A DNA stretch of 64,000 bases from CAXXOK01 sp963666755 (GTDB taxonomy: Bacteria; Bacillota; Clostridia; Christensenellales; Aristaeellaceae): positions 2,418,001-2,482,000 of the forward strand of contig CAXXGW010000009.1 of NCBI GenBank assembly GCA_963666755.2. The letters are read 5' to 3'. Both the position numbers and the translations under genes were made by a program. Shown here piece by piece: positions 41,262-48,567 of this stretch (positions are counted from its first letter, which is position 1; each line of letters starts with the position of its first letter). The notes beneath the pieces are model-generated. The model searched no databases. It was not told the origin of the DNA and was given only the letters and a program-made list of their open reading frames with translations.

Positions 41262-41882
41262 TCATGAACCGATTAGCCGATCCATTATCCCCAAACAATA
41301 AGGCTTCGGGTTTTCTTTCAGGTATTGATCCATAAGCTGTTTTGCTTCGCAAGTCCATGCATTTTTAACACTGATCAATCTAGATTTCTCTGAATCAGGT
41401 GATAGCCTTATCGCATTATCTATTTCACGTATAATATCCGCCTCAGAATCTGGGGATTCGTTGTATGAAGAAATTTTCCATTCCCCAGAAGACCATCTGT
41501 TCCACCCCGTTGACTGTCCCCAATATATGCCGAAGAAAACAAACATTTCTTCTCTATCAAATCCGGTTCGATGATTCTGTGGCACTAGATGAATTGCATG
41601 TTCTGCTAGATTTCCATAAGTAATATATGGACGTTTCACATGCGCAATAATCTCCTCAACCCATTGGCTGTGTAACGCAATATGGAGATTAAATGCTGCA
41701 AGCCAAGACTGATAGTTTTCTGGATACATTGAGATTGCATTTATCACAACAGATTTCGCTTTACTAGCATCCAGTTCAATCAGTTTTAATGCTCTTTGAA
41801 TTATTGTATCCTCTGATTCCATTGCATCGCTTGTTGAGAATTGTGTATTGTTATTATTGCTCAAGAGTTTATCAGTCGTCAT
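41262..41882 (-). CDS. AT-rich cargo protein of unknown function, helical
   Basis: 206 aa from ATG at 41882 (AAGGTGG upstream). Helical (TIIQRALKLIELDASKAKSV, NYQSWLAAFNLHIALHSQWV, AIRLSPDSEKSRLISVKNAW), reminiscent of TPR-like repeats. No catalytic motif. It is convergent with the late operon and AT-rich, so is likely lysogeny-expressed cargo. Bases 41883-42268 hold no convincing gene. Confidence 0.5.
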   Translation of the reverse strand: MTTDKLLSNNNNTQFSTSDAMESEDTIIQRALKLIELDASKAKSVVINAISMYPENYQSWLAAFNLHIALHSQWVEEIIAHVKRPYITYGNLAEHAIHLVPQNHRTGFDREEMFVFFGIYWGQSTGWNRWSSGEWKISSYNESPDSEADIIREIDNAIRLSPDSEKSRLISVKNAWTCEAKQLMDQYLKENPKPYCLGIMDRLIGS

Positions 41883-42268
41883 GAATATTACCACCTTAAC
41901 AAGAAATAATCCAAGCCAATCACATGGAATTTCGTAAGCTGCTGAGCCTTTAGATAACACGCGAGAGTGGTCAATGCTTCTTACTACTTTGTTTCTATTC
42001 TACAATAGAACTTGCAGATGTCAATACAGATTAATGTTCCACGTGTTTTACCCGTCGAGCTTCTTCATTTCTGTTACTCCCGCTATAATGAACACTTTAT
42101 GCAATTTCAAATCCTTAACGCCGCTCTCACGCTACGTTTTTACCCTCTGCCTCCATTACTCGTCATAGAATAGAGCCGCTCGCGAGCTATGACGTATCAA
42201 GATTTTTAAATAGCATTGTGGCATTATCGAGTTATAATAAGCGTACTAGTACATTTAAATGGTATATG

Positions 42269-42298
42269 TTGACAATAATAGCATCTGTTGGATATAAT
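42269..42298 (+). promoter_or_regulatory. Promoter of the M23-type gene
   Basis: TTGACA (42269-42274), 18 bp, TATAAT (42293-42298). Close to consensus, suggesting expression from the prophage independent of lytic genes. Confidence 0.65.
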
Positions 42299-42336
42299 GT
42301 ACTTACGAAATAGATCAAGTTTAAGGAGGTGTGCTC

Positions 42337-42906
42337 TTGAAAAAACATCAGAAACATATCTGTCGCTTGTTCATTTTACTGTTCACTGTAATATCATTGG
42401 CAACAACATACGCACTCGCAGACGATGTCAACTACACGTCTCGAACATATCTCGATGGAACAACAGAAATGATAGAGCAGCGGTGGGAATGCTATCCATG
42501 GTGGCCAATGAACGATAATCCATGGATCACATCCAATTTTGCGGATCATAGTGAAGATCGAGGACCAGGGTTGGATATGAAGTCGAATAACACCGATGTT
42601 GTGGCATCCATCGAAGGAACAGTCCAGAAAATCGACTACGATGCTGATGGGTATGGGAATTATGTAGTAACAGAGACATACATTGGTCCTGTAAAATACC
42701 AAATAACATACGCACATTTAAAAGATGCAAGTTTGCTGAAAGCTGGCGATACAATTACGCGTGGAGGCCTAATCGGAACTATGGGTAGTACAGGCAATTC
42801 AACAGGTCCACACCTGCATTTTGAAGTCAAAAGGGATGGAGAAAGGATTGACCCTGAACAGTTCTTGTTAGGCGTATCTGAGTTGCTGATTACGCCGACA
42901 TTCTAG
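42337..42906 (+). CDS. Secreted M23-type peptidase homologue, probably degenerate
   Basis: 189 aa from TTG at 42337, eight bases after AAGGAGG. Signal peptide (LFILLFTVISLATTYALA), then a LytM/M23 domain: GTVQKIDYDADGYGNYVVTE, ITYAHLKDASLLKAGDT, GGLIGTMGSTGNSTGPHLHF. The HLH and AH histidines are present, but the first zinc motif HxGxD reads GPGLD, so the first zinc His is absent. It may bind or regulate wall hydrolysis rather than cleave. Own promoter, last gene before the junction att: a lysogenic-conversion gene. Confidence 0.7.
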   Translation: MKKHQKHICRLFILLFTVISLATTYALADDVNYTSRTYLDGTTEMIEQRWECYPWWPMNDNPWITSNFADHSEDRGPGLDMKSNNTDVVASIEGTVQKIDYDADGYGNYVVTETYIGPVKYQITYAHLKDASLLKAGDTITRGGLIGTMGSTGNSTGPHLHFEVKRDGERIDPEQFLLGVSELLITPTF

Positions 42907-43042
42907 TATAACCTTCTCTCCCAAAGCCATCATCCCGCTCAGGAATGTTGACAGTACGTTGTTAGTAAAAACGATAACACCCAAATTCCCACATACTCGC
43001 CCAAATGAAGAAGCCCGCCGCAAACCTAATTGCGACGGGCTT

Positions 43043-43110
43043 TGGCGGAGAAGGAGAGATTTGAACTCTCGCGCCGGTTAACCCAGCCTACTCCCTTAGC
43101 AGGGGCAGCA
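43043..43110 (-). repeat. Junction att block between prophages 1 and 2
   Basis: Same tRNA-Ser(GCU) 3' part as 2623-2690: 64 identical bases, one mismatch, then GCA. It serves as the right end of prophage 1 and the left end of prophage 2. Again no tRNA 5' half follows. Confidence 0.88.
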
Positions 43111-43148
43111 CACCCTTTGTAATTGCTTGGTTGCGCGCGTATTGTTGC

Positions 43149-44246
43149 CTACTTGTCGCCTGTTGGGGCAATGCGGTTTACCGCGTCCAGGGCGTCATCC
43201 TGTGCGGCGTGTGCGTATCTGTCCAGCATTCTAGCCGTGCTCCAACGCATAACGCGGCGGATGATCTCCGGGGCTACGTTCTGACCGACAGACAGGGCCG
43301 TGGCCGTAGTGTGTCGGCAGGAATATGGCGGCAACTTCTGGCAGCCGCAGCGCTCAAGCGCGGCATAGTATGCGGTGTAGAAATTGTCCTTGTTCATGGT
43401 CAACAGCTTCTGCCCCGTGCTGTATTCCAACAACGAGGCGACCACCGGAACCATAAAATCCGCGATCACGATGTCGGTCTTTTTGCGCTCCTTGGTTTTG
43501 ATACCTGCGCCGACAATACGTTGCCCCTGCACCATTGACTTTTTCACGCCCAGCAGCTCGCCAGGCATCATTCCGGAATAGATCATAAGCAGGATGTAGC
43601 CAACAAACGTGTCGCCAGATTCATACGCAGCCCAAAGCGCGGCGATCTCGTCGTTGCTGAACGGGATGCGCTCAGCCTCTTCAAGTTTCGGGAGGTTGAT
43701 AAAATCAGGGAGAGAGGCGTTCGCCGCCTGATCGGCACCGGCGAGACGATACAGATGTTTCAGGAGCGTTTTCATGTCGCGCGCAGTATAGTAACTGTTT
43801 GCAGCGTCCGAAACAATGCGGCGAAGTGCCATTACATCAATGGATGAAATATCCCGATAGACGATTGCGCCCAGCTTTTTGTAGGCTATGCGGTAGGCTG
43901 TCTGCTTGGATTTAGAGAGCTTCTCCAGCTCTTCGCTTTCCCATGCGGCCCAGTATTCGGCCAGCGTTCTACGCTGCTTCTTATCACCGCGCAGGGTGGG
44001 CAAATACTCAAGCGCCTCGCGTTTTGTGGCGAAGCCGCCCTTGGTTTCGCGCAGCTGGACAGACTTCCCGTTGACCTCTTTCCACCCAACAGTTGCCTTG
44101 CACATCCACGTCTTTCCGCGTTTGTAAACCGTGCCGGTGCCATTGCCGCGTGATTTATGGCGTACATCCGTGGCTTGTGCGGCTCCGCACCAGCAGCAAA
44201 AAGAAGCCCCGTCAGGGATTTCCTTTTGGCATTTTCGGCAGAGCAT
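43149..44246 (-). CDS. int: Tyrosine integrase of prophage 2, with N-terminal zinc ribbon
   Basis: 365 aa, clearly related to the prophage 1 integrase over its full length (GNGTGTVYKRGKTWMCKATV, YTARDMKTLLKHLYRLAGAD, DTFVGYILLMIYSGMMPGEL). Zinc ribbon CRKC...CCWC; catalytic segments GIKTKERKK, YSCRHTTATALSVG and MRWSTARMLDRYAHA. It shares the Met at Arg I and Tyr for His. Integrates at the same tRNA gene. Its start lies inside the 74-aa gene, the last of a four-gene overlapping chain. Confidence 0.93.
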   Translation of the reverse strand: MLCRKCQKEIPDGASFCCWCGAAQATDVRHKSRGNGTGTVYKRGKTWMCKATVGWKEVNGKSVQLRETKGGFATKREALEYLPTLRGDKKQRRTLAEYWAAWESEELEKLSKSKQTAYRIAYKKLGAIVYRDISSIDVMALRRIVSDAANSYYTARDMKTLLKHLYRLAGADQAANASLPDFINLPKLEEAERIPFSNDEIAALWAAYESGDTFVGYILLMIYSGMMPGELLGVKKSMVQGQRIVGAGIKTKERKKTDIVIADFMVPVVASLLEYSTGQKLLTMNKDNFYTAYYAALERCGCQKLPPYSCRHTTATALSVGQNVAPEIIRRVMRWSTARMLDRYAHAAQDDALDAVNRIAPTGDK

Positions 44247-44436
44247 CGTTTATCCACTCCCTCATGGTGCTATCTACGGAGGCGGCAACAAGCTCTTCGT
44301 ATGTGTATCCATCTTCGAGCATGCGGCGAACAAGCGCCGTAAAATATCCGGTATACCCACCCCTATACCACACGCGCAGGGCGGCAATCTGTTTTTGATT
44401 ATAGGACATGCGCCACCCGTTATGCTCCACATTCAT
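44212..44436 (-). CDS. Small protein coupled to integrase
   Basis: 74 aa, overlapping both the upstream membrane gene (ATGA) and the integrase start (35 nt). SYNQKQIAALRVWYRGGYTG then YFTALVRRMLEDGYTYEELV; helical and slightly basic. It sits where prophage 1 has the 60-aa gene, though the sequences differ. Possible excisionase or integrase cofactor. Confidence 0.5.
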   Translation of the reverse strand: MNVEHNGWRMSYNQKQIAALRVWYRGGYTGYFTALVRRMLEDGYTYEELVAASVDSTMREWINDALPKMPKGNP

Positions 44437-44810
44437 TCAATCTTCTTCTCGATTCCATATACAATAAAGCATACTACGGCCTGAAAAATCGTATCGTATC
44501 CCCATGAAGGTAGTATCGCGAAGGCTATTGCATACATTATTCCTGCTGTCAGGGTGCACCATCCGCATATATTGTACCAGGAAATGAAAGAAAAAAGAGC
44601 AGCAAAGGTAAGCAGAAATAAATGTGGGAGGACAACAAGCTCTGCGAATATCGGTGATAGCAACGTTTCCGAATCACTCTCTGGATGGAGAACGATCAAA
44701 TAATAAGACCATAATAAAATTAGTGCCAACACGGAAACGATTGTAACCACAAACATCCATTTTGATCTATGCGCATCAAACTGCCTATTATAGCGCTTAA
44801 AGCTACGCAT
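44433..44810 (-). CDS. Small four-helix membrane protein B
   Basis: 125 aa from ATG at 44810. Hydrophobic helices include KWMFVVTIVSVLALILLWSY, VVLPHLFLLTFAALFSFISW and GIMYAIAFAILPSWGYD. Paralogous to the upstream protein A, sharing VLPH, a W at the end of the second helix and the IxYxIAxxxxP block. In many Clostridia such proteins occur alone. Immunity or superinfection exclusion is possible. Confidence 0.55.
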   Translation of the reverse strand: MRSFKRYNRQFDAHRSKWMFVVTIVSVLALILLWSYYLIVLHPESDSETLLSPIFAELVVLPHLFLLTFAALFSFISWYNICGWCTLTAGIMYAIAFAILPSWGYDTIFQAVVCFIVYGIEKKIE

Positions 44811-45192
44811 GATATTTACTGCTGTCGTAAAACTCCGCCGTATAAATTGGCGCCCTGCCCATCCGGACAAATGCCACGTAACACAGCACCATCTGCACGA
44901 CAACAAACGAAAACCATGGCGGCATGACCGCAAGAGCAATCGTATATAGAATAGCCGCAACCATAGCAGCCCAGCGCACATTGAGCGCCCATCCGAGCGC
45001 CGCAAAGAAACAGGCAAGCGTAGACAGTATCTGATGGGGCAGCACGAGAACAGCCGCAATGGAAGCGCCGATGCCGGCCGATGACGAATCCAGAGTGTCG
45101 CTGATATATATCCACGTAAAAATCAGCAAAAACACCCCAATTATGACCGACAACAGCAGCGGGATTGACCTTCTTGGCATCTTTACGTTCAT
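44803..45192 (-). CDS. Small four-helix membrane protein A
   Basis: 129 aa. Helices LLLSVIIGVFLLIFTWIYIS, LVLPHQILSTLACFFAALGW, MVAAILYTIALAVMPPWFSF, VVVQMVLCYVAFV. Its 3' end overlaps protein B by 8 nt. First gene of the leftward chain A, B, 74-aa, int, so these envelope proteins are probably made with the integrase. Confidence 0.55.
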   Translation of the reverse strand: MNVKMPRRSIPLLLSVIIGVFLLIFTWIYISDTLDSSSAGIGASIAAVLVLPHQILSTLACFFAALGWALNVRWAAMVAAILYTIALAVMPPWFSFVVVQMVLCYVAFVRMGRAPIYTAEFYDSSKYHA

Positions 45193-45290
45193 TGCAACTT
45201 CCTCCGTTTACCAGATTATAGCATTCGTAGATTCAAAATGCCACAACTATATATGGGCGCGCTAGATCATGAACATACAACATCTAGCAC

Positions 45291-45340
45291 TTGACGTGCA
45301 TATCCCCCGGGTGTATGCTACTACTACAAACATTCGTTCG
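45291..45340 (+). promoter_or_regulatory. SOS-type promoter of the prophage 2 microprotein
   Basis: TTGACG (45291-45296), 17 bp, TATGCT (45314-45319), then CAAACATTCGTTCG (45327-45340), one base from the Gram-positive LexA consensus CGAACNNNNGTTCG. Same arrangement as in prophage 1. Confidence 0.65.
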
Positions 45341-45350
45341 TATTGGAGGG

Positions 45351-45473
45351 GTGCAGTTGGGCGATTACTACACGGAGGGAATCGTAAGGATGCTGGCGCA
45401 ACTGTCACACGGGGCCGTCAAGCGCATATACAACCTGGTATGTAGGCTGTTCGAAAAAGAGCAAGGCAATTAG
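45351..45473 (+). CDS. 40-aa microprotein convergent with the repressor; candidate SOS-induced antirepressor
   Basis: GTG at 45351 after TTGGAGGGG. Sequence GDYYTEGIVRMLAQLSHGAV then KRIYNLVCRLFEKEQGN, helical and amphipathic. Its stop overlaps the repressor stop and sits on a terminator. Position, SOS box and C-terminal pattern (IYxxV...L...KE) match the 36-aa protein of prophage 1. Role inferred. Confidence 0.6.
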   Translation: MQLGDYYTEGIVRMLAQLSHGAVKRIYNLVCRLFEKEQGN

Positions 45474-45490
45474 CCAAGCTCTTTTTTTAT
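45462..45490. terminator. Terminator between microprotein and repressor
   Basis: AGAGCAAGGC and GCCAAGCTCT form a stem with a 2-bp internal mismatch around a short AATTA loop, followed by a T-run. Confidence 0.6.
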
Positions 45491-45844
45491 GCGCGCGATT
45501 AGCGCGTCGATTGTGTCTAGCTCGGAGGTTGTCATCCCGGCCAGCGCCCGTATGACCGCTCGCGTTTCCGGGTGTTCCTCCCCTGTCATCAGATCGTCCA
45601 GCGCGGCAAGGGTGGCATCCTGATCGGCCCCGAACATTTCGCCTGTGCCGAATTTCAGCCAGTCGTAGTCTACGCCGAACGTTGAGCAAATCAGCCTGAT
45701 TGTAGGCTCTGGCGGAATAACACGTCCAATTTCGTAGGAAGTTATCACCTCGCGGGGGACACCAAGTCGTTCTCCCATGTCGGTTTGTGTCATCTTGTTG
45801 CTTTGTGCTTTACGGATTTGCTTTATTCTATCACTAATATTCAT
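45470..45844 (-). CDS. XRE-family lysogeny repressor of prophage 2 (short)
   Basis: 124 aa from ATG at 45844. Helix-turn-helix (KQIRKAQSNKMTQTDMGERL, VITSYEIGRVIPPEPT), then VDYDWLKFGTGEM and a helical C-terminus. No LexA-type peptidase domain. Related in layout to the prophage 1 repressor but with different recognition residues, so the two prophages should not share immunity. Confidence 0.85.
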   Translation of the reverse strand: MNISDRIKQIRKAQSNKMTQTDMGERLGVPREVITSYEIGRVIPPEPTIRLICSTFGVDYDWLKFGTGEMFGADQDATLAALDDLMTGEEHPETRAVIRALAGMTTSELDTIDALIARIKKELG

Positions 45845-45880
45845 GCTAGTCCTCCTCTCAACATAATTATACACGATAAA

Positions 45881-45958
45881 ATGTTACCGTCAACACATTT
45901 ATTTTGAAAAAGGGGTTGACATACCCATTTACACGTTTATAATGTGATTATGGTAACA
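45881..45958. promoter_or_regulatory. Early rightward promoter and operators of prophage 2
   Basis: TTGACA (45916-45921), 16 bp, TATAAT (45938-45943), the same spacing as in prophage 1. Inverted half-sites TGTTACC (45881-45887) and GGTAACA (45952-45958) flank the promoter and differ from those of prophage 1. Confidence 0.68.
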
Positions 45959-45997
45959 ATATCCCACATTCCCCAACCACAGAAAGGAGGTGACCCG

Positions 45998-46144
45998 ATG
46001 CAAAACCAACAGACCGCCGCAACCAAGGCCAAGCGAATCCGGCTGACCGTAGCGGCCATCAAGCAGCTGCCCCGTGAGTACCAGCACGAAATCATGGGGG
46101 CGATCCGGCTGCTGGAAATCCAGCGCGACAAGAAACCCGCGTAA
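45998..46144 (+). CDS. Small early protein
   Basis: 48 aa from ATG at 45998 with AAAGGAGG upstream. Basic and helical (KRIRLTVAAIKQLPREYQHE). First early gene of prophage 2; function unknown. Confidence 0.55.
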   Translation: MQNQQTAATKAKRIRLTVAAIKQLPREYQHEIMGAIRLLEIQRDKKPA

Positions 46145-46191
46145 CCCGCGTAACCCAATCACCCAACCAGAACACAGGAGGGAACCACACC

Positions 46192-46410
46192 ATGAAAAAG
46201 CTGTTGATGCCGGACGTCTGCCCGGGGAACACGCCGTCTGGGCACGTCCGCATCTCCGCCCGTAACGCGGCCGCTGTTGCCATGCTGGCGAAGCGCACCC
46301 GACAGACGCAGATATCCGTCCTGGATACCCTGATTGATTATGCGCTCGCCGCCGTTGAGCTGGTGCCCGTTGACCTGTACGACCTGCGCATGAAGGAGCC
46401 TGAGCAATGA
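46192..46410 (+). CDS. Small early protein, ribbon-helix-helix-like
   Basis: 72 aa; GGAGGG upstream of ATG 46192. HVRISARNAAAVAMLAKRTR, QTQISVLDTLIDYAL has the strand-helix-helix pattern of CopG/Arc-type DNA-binding proteins. Likely an early regulator. Overlaps the next start by 4 nt. Confidence 0.5.
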   Translation: MKKLLMPDVCPGNTPSGHVRISARNAAAVAMLAKRTRQTQISVLDTLIDYALAAVELVPVDLYDLRMKEPEQ

Positions 46411-46631
46411 AACAGCCCATGACCATTGAGGAAGCCAAAGCCCTCCCGCGCGAATGGCTTAAAACGTCCGAGGTTGCATCCCTGCTCGGAATGATGGCCT
46501 ACGCGCCTGTGCTTATCGCGCGGCGGGGCGGTTTTCCGTTCCACGTACCGTTCAGCGGCAACCGTCCCAAATTCCCGAAACGGGCGGTAATCGCGTACCT
46601 AGAGGGGCGGGAGGTAAAAGACGATGGCTGA
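46407..46631 (+). CDS. Small early DNA-binding-type protein, homologue of the 9528 gene
   Basis: 74 aa. ALPREWLKTSEVASLLGM, FPFHVPFSGNRPKFPKRAV. Clear homologue of the prophage 1 protein starting at 9528, one of the few genes shared by both early regions. Confidence 0.65.
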   Translation: MKQPMTIEEAKALPREWLKTSEVASLLGMMAYAPVLIARRGGFPFHVPFSGNRPKFPKRAVIAYLEGREVKDDG

Positions 46632-46899
46632 CACAAACATCATCTCCCTGCTGGATGCGTACGAGGCCGCCTACGCCACGACAAACAACGCGTGGGCGCG
46701 ATCCGGGGACAGCGACGCAGCCGAAGCCGCGCACCAAGTAGCCATCGCAGCCGAGGAACTGGCGATCGACAACGCAATCCGCGAATTGCGCAGGTTAGAG
46801 CCGGAACTGAGCTATGGCGTCGCCCGCCCGATGATTGCCATTCCCGCCTACCGGTCACGCGTCCGTGCCATCTACACGCGAGGTGCCAAAAATGGATAA
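46624..46899 (+). CDS. Small early protein of unknown function
   Basis: 91 aa, overlapping neighbours on both sides. Ala-rich helices (LLDAYEAAYATTNNAWARSG, AAHQVAIAAEELAIDNAIRE). No known domain. Confidence 0.5.
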   Translation: MADTNIISLLDAYEAAYATTNNAWARSGDSDAAEAAHQVAIAAEELAIDNAIRELRRLEPELSYGVARPMIAIPAYRSRVRAIYTRGAKNG

Positions 46900-47062
46900 C
46901 GCGACCATTCGCATCCCGGTTGAGGCCATCTACCGTGTTACAGACGGGCGTGCATCGCCGGTAAGCGCTGTATACGCGGACGTACCGGCTGCGGAGATCG
47001 CCAAACGGATTCTCACGCTGTTCGGAAACCCCATCAAACAGAATCAGGAGGTAAACCAATAA
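46892..47062 (+). CDS. Small early protein of unknown function
   Basis: 56 aa from ATG at 46892. TIRIPVEAIYRVTDGRASPV then a helix (AAEIAKRILTLFGN). Overlaps neighbours by 1-8 nt. Confidence 0.45.
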   Translation: MDNATIRIPVEAIYRVTDGRASPVSAVYADVPAAEIAKRILTLFGNPIKQNQEVNQ

Positions 47063-47322
47063 TGGCAAGCCTGCACCGCACCATCGCCCGGAATATCGCG
47101 CGGGAACGCATGATCTCAGCAGGGGTCAAACACCCGCATCGCAAGGGGTATGCAATCGATCCGAAGGTCGGAATTAAGCGCAGCAAGGCCTTCAAGCAGA
47201 CGATTACCAGCCTGTTTGCGCTCAACTGGCGTAAATTCCTACCCGGCGCGGACAAAGCCAAGCGCACGCCGCGTGAAACCCGTACCCGGATGAAATCCAG
47301 CAAAGGGGGATCAATCGCATGA
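47062..47322 (+). CDS. Small basic early protein
   Basis: 86 aa, strongly basic (SLHRTIARNIARERMISAGV, ETRTRMKSSKGG), probably nucleic-acid binding. Starts at the base that ends the previous stop. Confidence 0.5.
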   Translation: MASLHRTIARNIARERMISAGVKHPHRKGYAIDPKVGIKRSKAFKQTITSLFALNWRKFLPGADKAKRTPRETRTRMKSSKGGSIA

Positions 47323-47603
47323 GTAACACCGCGAACGGGTTTGTACCCGGCCTTATCCACAACGCAACGCGCGTGTTTGTATTTTCGGACGATCAACGTT
47401 ACTCTGTTCGCCCCGAATGGGCGCTGTGCCGGGACGGGGTAAACCGCTACCAGTACCGCGCGTTTTTCAATGGGCGCACCATTGGCGAAATCACCCCCAG
47501 CTTTAGGCGCGACGTTATCATGGCTGACCTGCAAGAACTGATCGCAGCGGGTGGCATCGGTTCGATGCGCGACATCCCCGTCGCAGGGGGTGCTGCCGAA
47601 TGA
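47319..47603 (+). CDS. Small early protein of unknown function
   Basis: 94 aa, compact, beta then helix (RVFVFSDDQRYSVRPEWALC, YQYRAFFNGRTIGEITPSFR). ATGA overlaps on both ends. Confidence 0.45.
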   Translation: MSNTANGFVPGLIHNATRVFVFSDDQRYSVRPEWALCRDGVNRYQYRAFFNGRTIGEITPSFRRDVIMADLQELIAAGGIGSMRDIPVAGGAAE

Positions 47604-48238
47604 TTGCGCAGCTGTATTGGATCATCGTAGGGTCGGTGATCCTGACGGCGGCAGCGTGCATCCTGCTGGCGTATGCGCAGGGGTCGGTCATCCTGTGGCT
47701 AACAGAGCGCTACCACGCCGACCGGCGCAGGGCACGGCTGATGTTGGCCGATATCTGCAAGCCGTGGACGGGTCGTGCAGCGATTGCGGCATCTGTGCTG
47801 CTGGCGGTTGTTGCCCTGTGTGTGGTTGTGCCGCCGGCGCTGGCAGACGCGCAGTACACCGTCACGGTGTCTGACTACTGCAACGTCCGGGAAGAACCCC
47901 GCAAGGACGCTGTAGACGCTGGTGACCTGTTTGCGGGTGACACCGTCACCGGCACGGCCTATCAATCCGGCTGGGTGCAGGTCATTGCCTCCGTTGAAGC
48001 CGGAACCGGCTGGGTGCGCGCCGACCTGCTGACGCTGGCGGATTACCCGGTCGGTCGCTACACCAACACAAGCGGCGGCCGCGTGCGGGTGCGTGCGGAG
48101 CCGGACGGGAAGGCCATTGGCTGGCTGGCTGCTGGGCACACCGTGGACGTGGAACGCTGGGTGGACGTGGACGGGGTCGCATGGGCGTACACCACACAGG
48201 GGTACGTGGACGGGAATTGGTTGGAGGTGGGAAAGTGA
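47600..48238 (+). CDS. Membrane-anchored SH3b-repeat protein
   Basis: 212 aa. Two membrane helices (LYWIIVGSVILTAAACILLA and AAIAASVLLAVVALCVVVPP) with a short cytoplasmic loop, then two SH3b domains outside (YTVTVSDYCNVREEPRKDAV; VRVRAEPDGKAIGWLAAGHT). No enzyme domain. Compare the secreted SH3b protein of prophage 1 at 18173. Confidence 0.68.
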   Translation: MIAQLYWIIVGSVILTAAACILLAYAQGSVILWLTERYHADRRRARLMLADICKPWTGRAAIAASVLLAVVALCVVVPPALADAQYTVTVSDYCNVREEPRKDAVDAGDLFAGDTVTGTAYQSGWVQVIASVEAGTGWVRADLLTLADYPVGRYTNTSGGRVRVRAEPDGKAIGWLAAGHTVDVERWVDVDGVAWAYTTQGYVDGNWLEVGK

Positions 48239-48471
48239 TCCTTCCAACAGAGCAACAACGAGAATCCGCAGTTAAATTTTGGAGGAAAGCAAAACCCCTT
48301 GGGTGGAGCAAAGGGGATATAAATCAAGGGGTCGAGCATGAAGATGGCTGCCTTGATATCCCCATGATTGATTCGAGCGGCTATACACATATAATTGCAT
48401 TCCCCGCATCGGGAGGATGCTATGGAAGGCCGATGTGTATGAGATTCAAAGACGGCTCGCCGATTTTCTAA
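48235..48471 (+). CDS. Small early protein of unknown function
   Basis: 78 aa from GTG at 48235, overlapping the previous stop. More AT-rich than its neighbours. WRKAKPLGWSKGDINQGVEH then a beta segment (YTHIIAFPASGGC). No known family. Confidence 0.45.
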   Translation: MILPTEQQRESAVKFWRKAKPLGWSKGDINQGVEHEDGCLDIPMIDSSGYTHIIAFPASGGCYGRPMCMRFKDGSPIF

Positions 48472-48567
48472 ATCGGGCCCGCGCTGGCACGCGAACCCGA
48501 CAGGACAAACCCGTGACGCAGATCACAGATTCCACAAACATTGTAACACTTAGAAGGGAGTAAATCA

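Larger units (their letters stand above)
2623..43106. mobile_element. Prophage 1, complete siphophage-type prophage in tRNA-Ser(GCU)
   Basis: Bounded by identical 64-bp tRNA-Ser 3' blocks. It contains integrase, switch region, replication genes, terminase, HK97-like head, siphophage tail with tape measure, fibres, lysis genes and end-located cargo in a normal siphophage order. No structural gene is visibly broken, so it could be functional. Its length of about 40.4 kb fits a complete siphophage genome. Confidence 0.9.
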
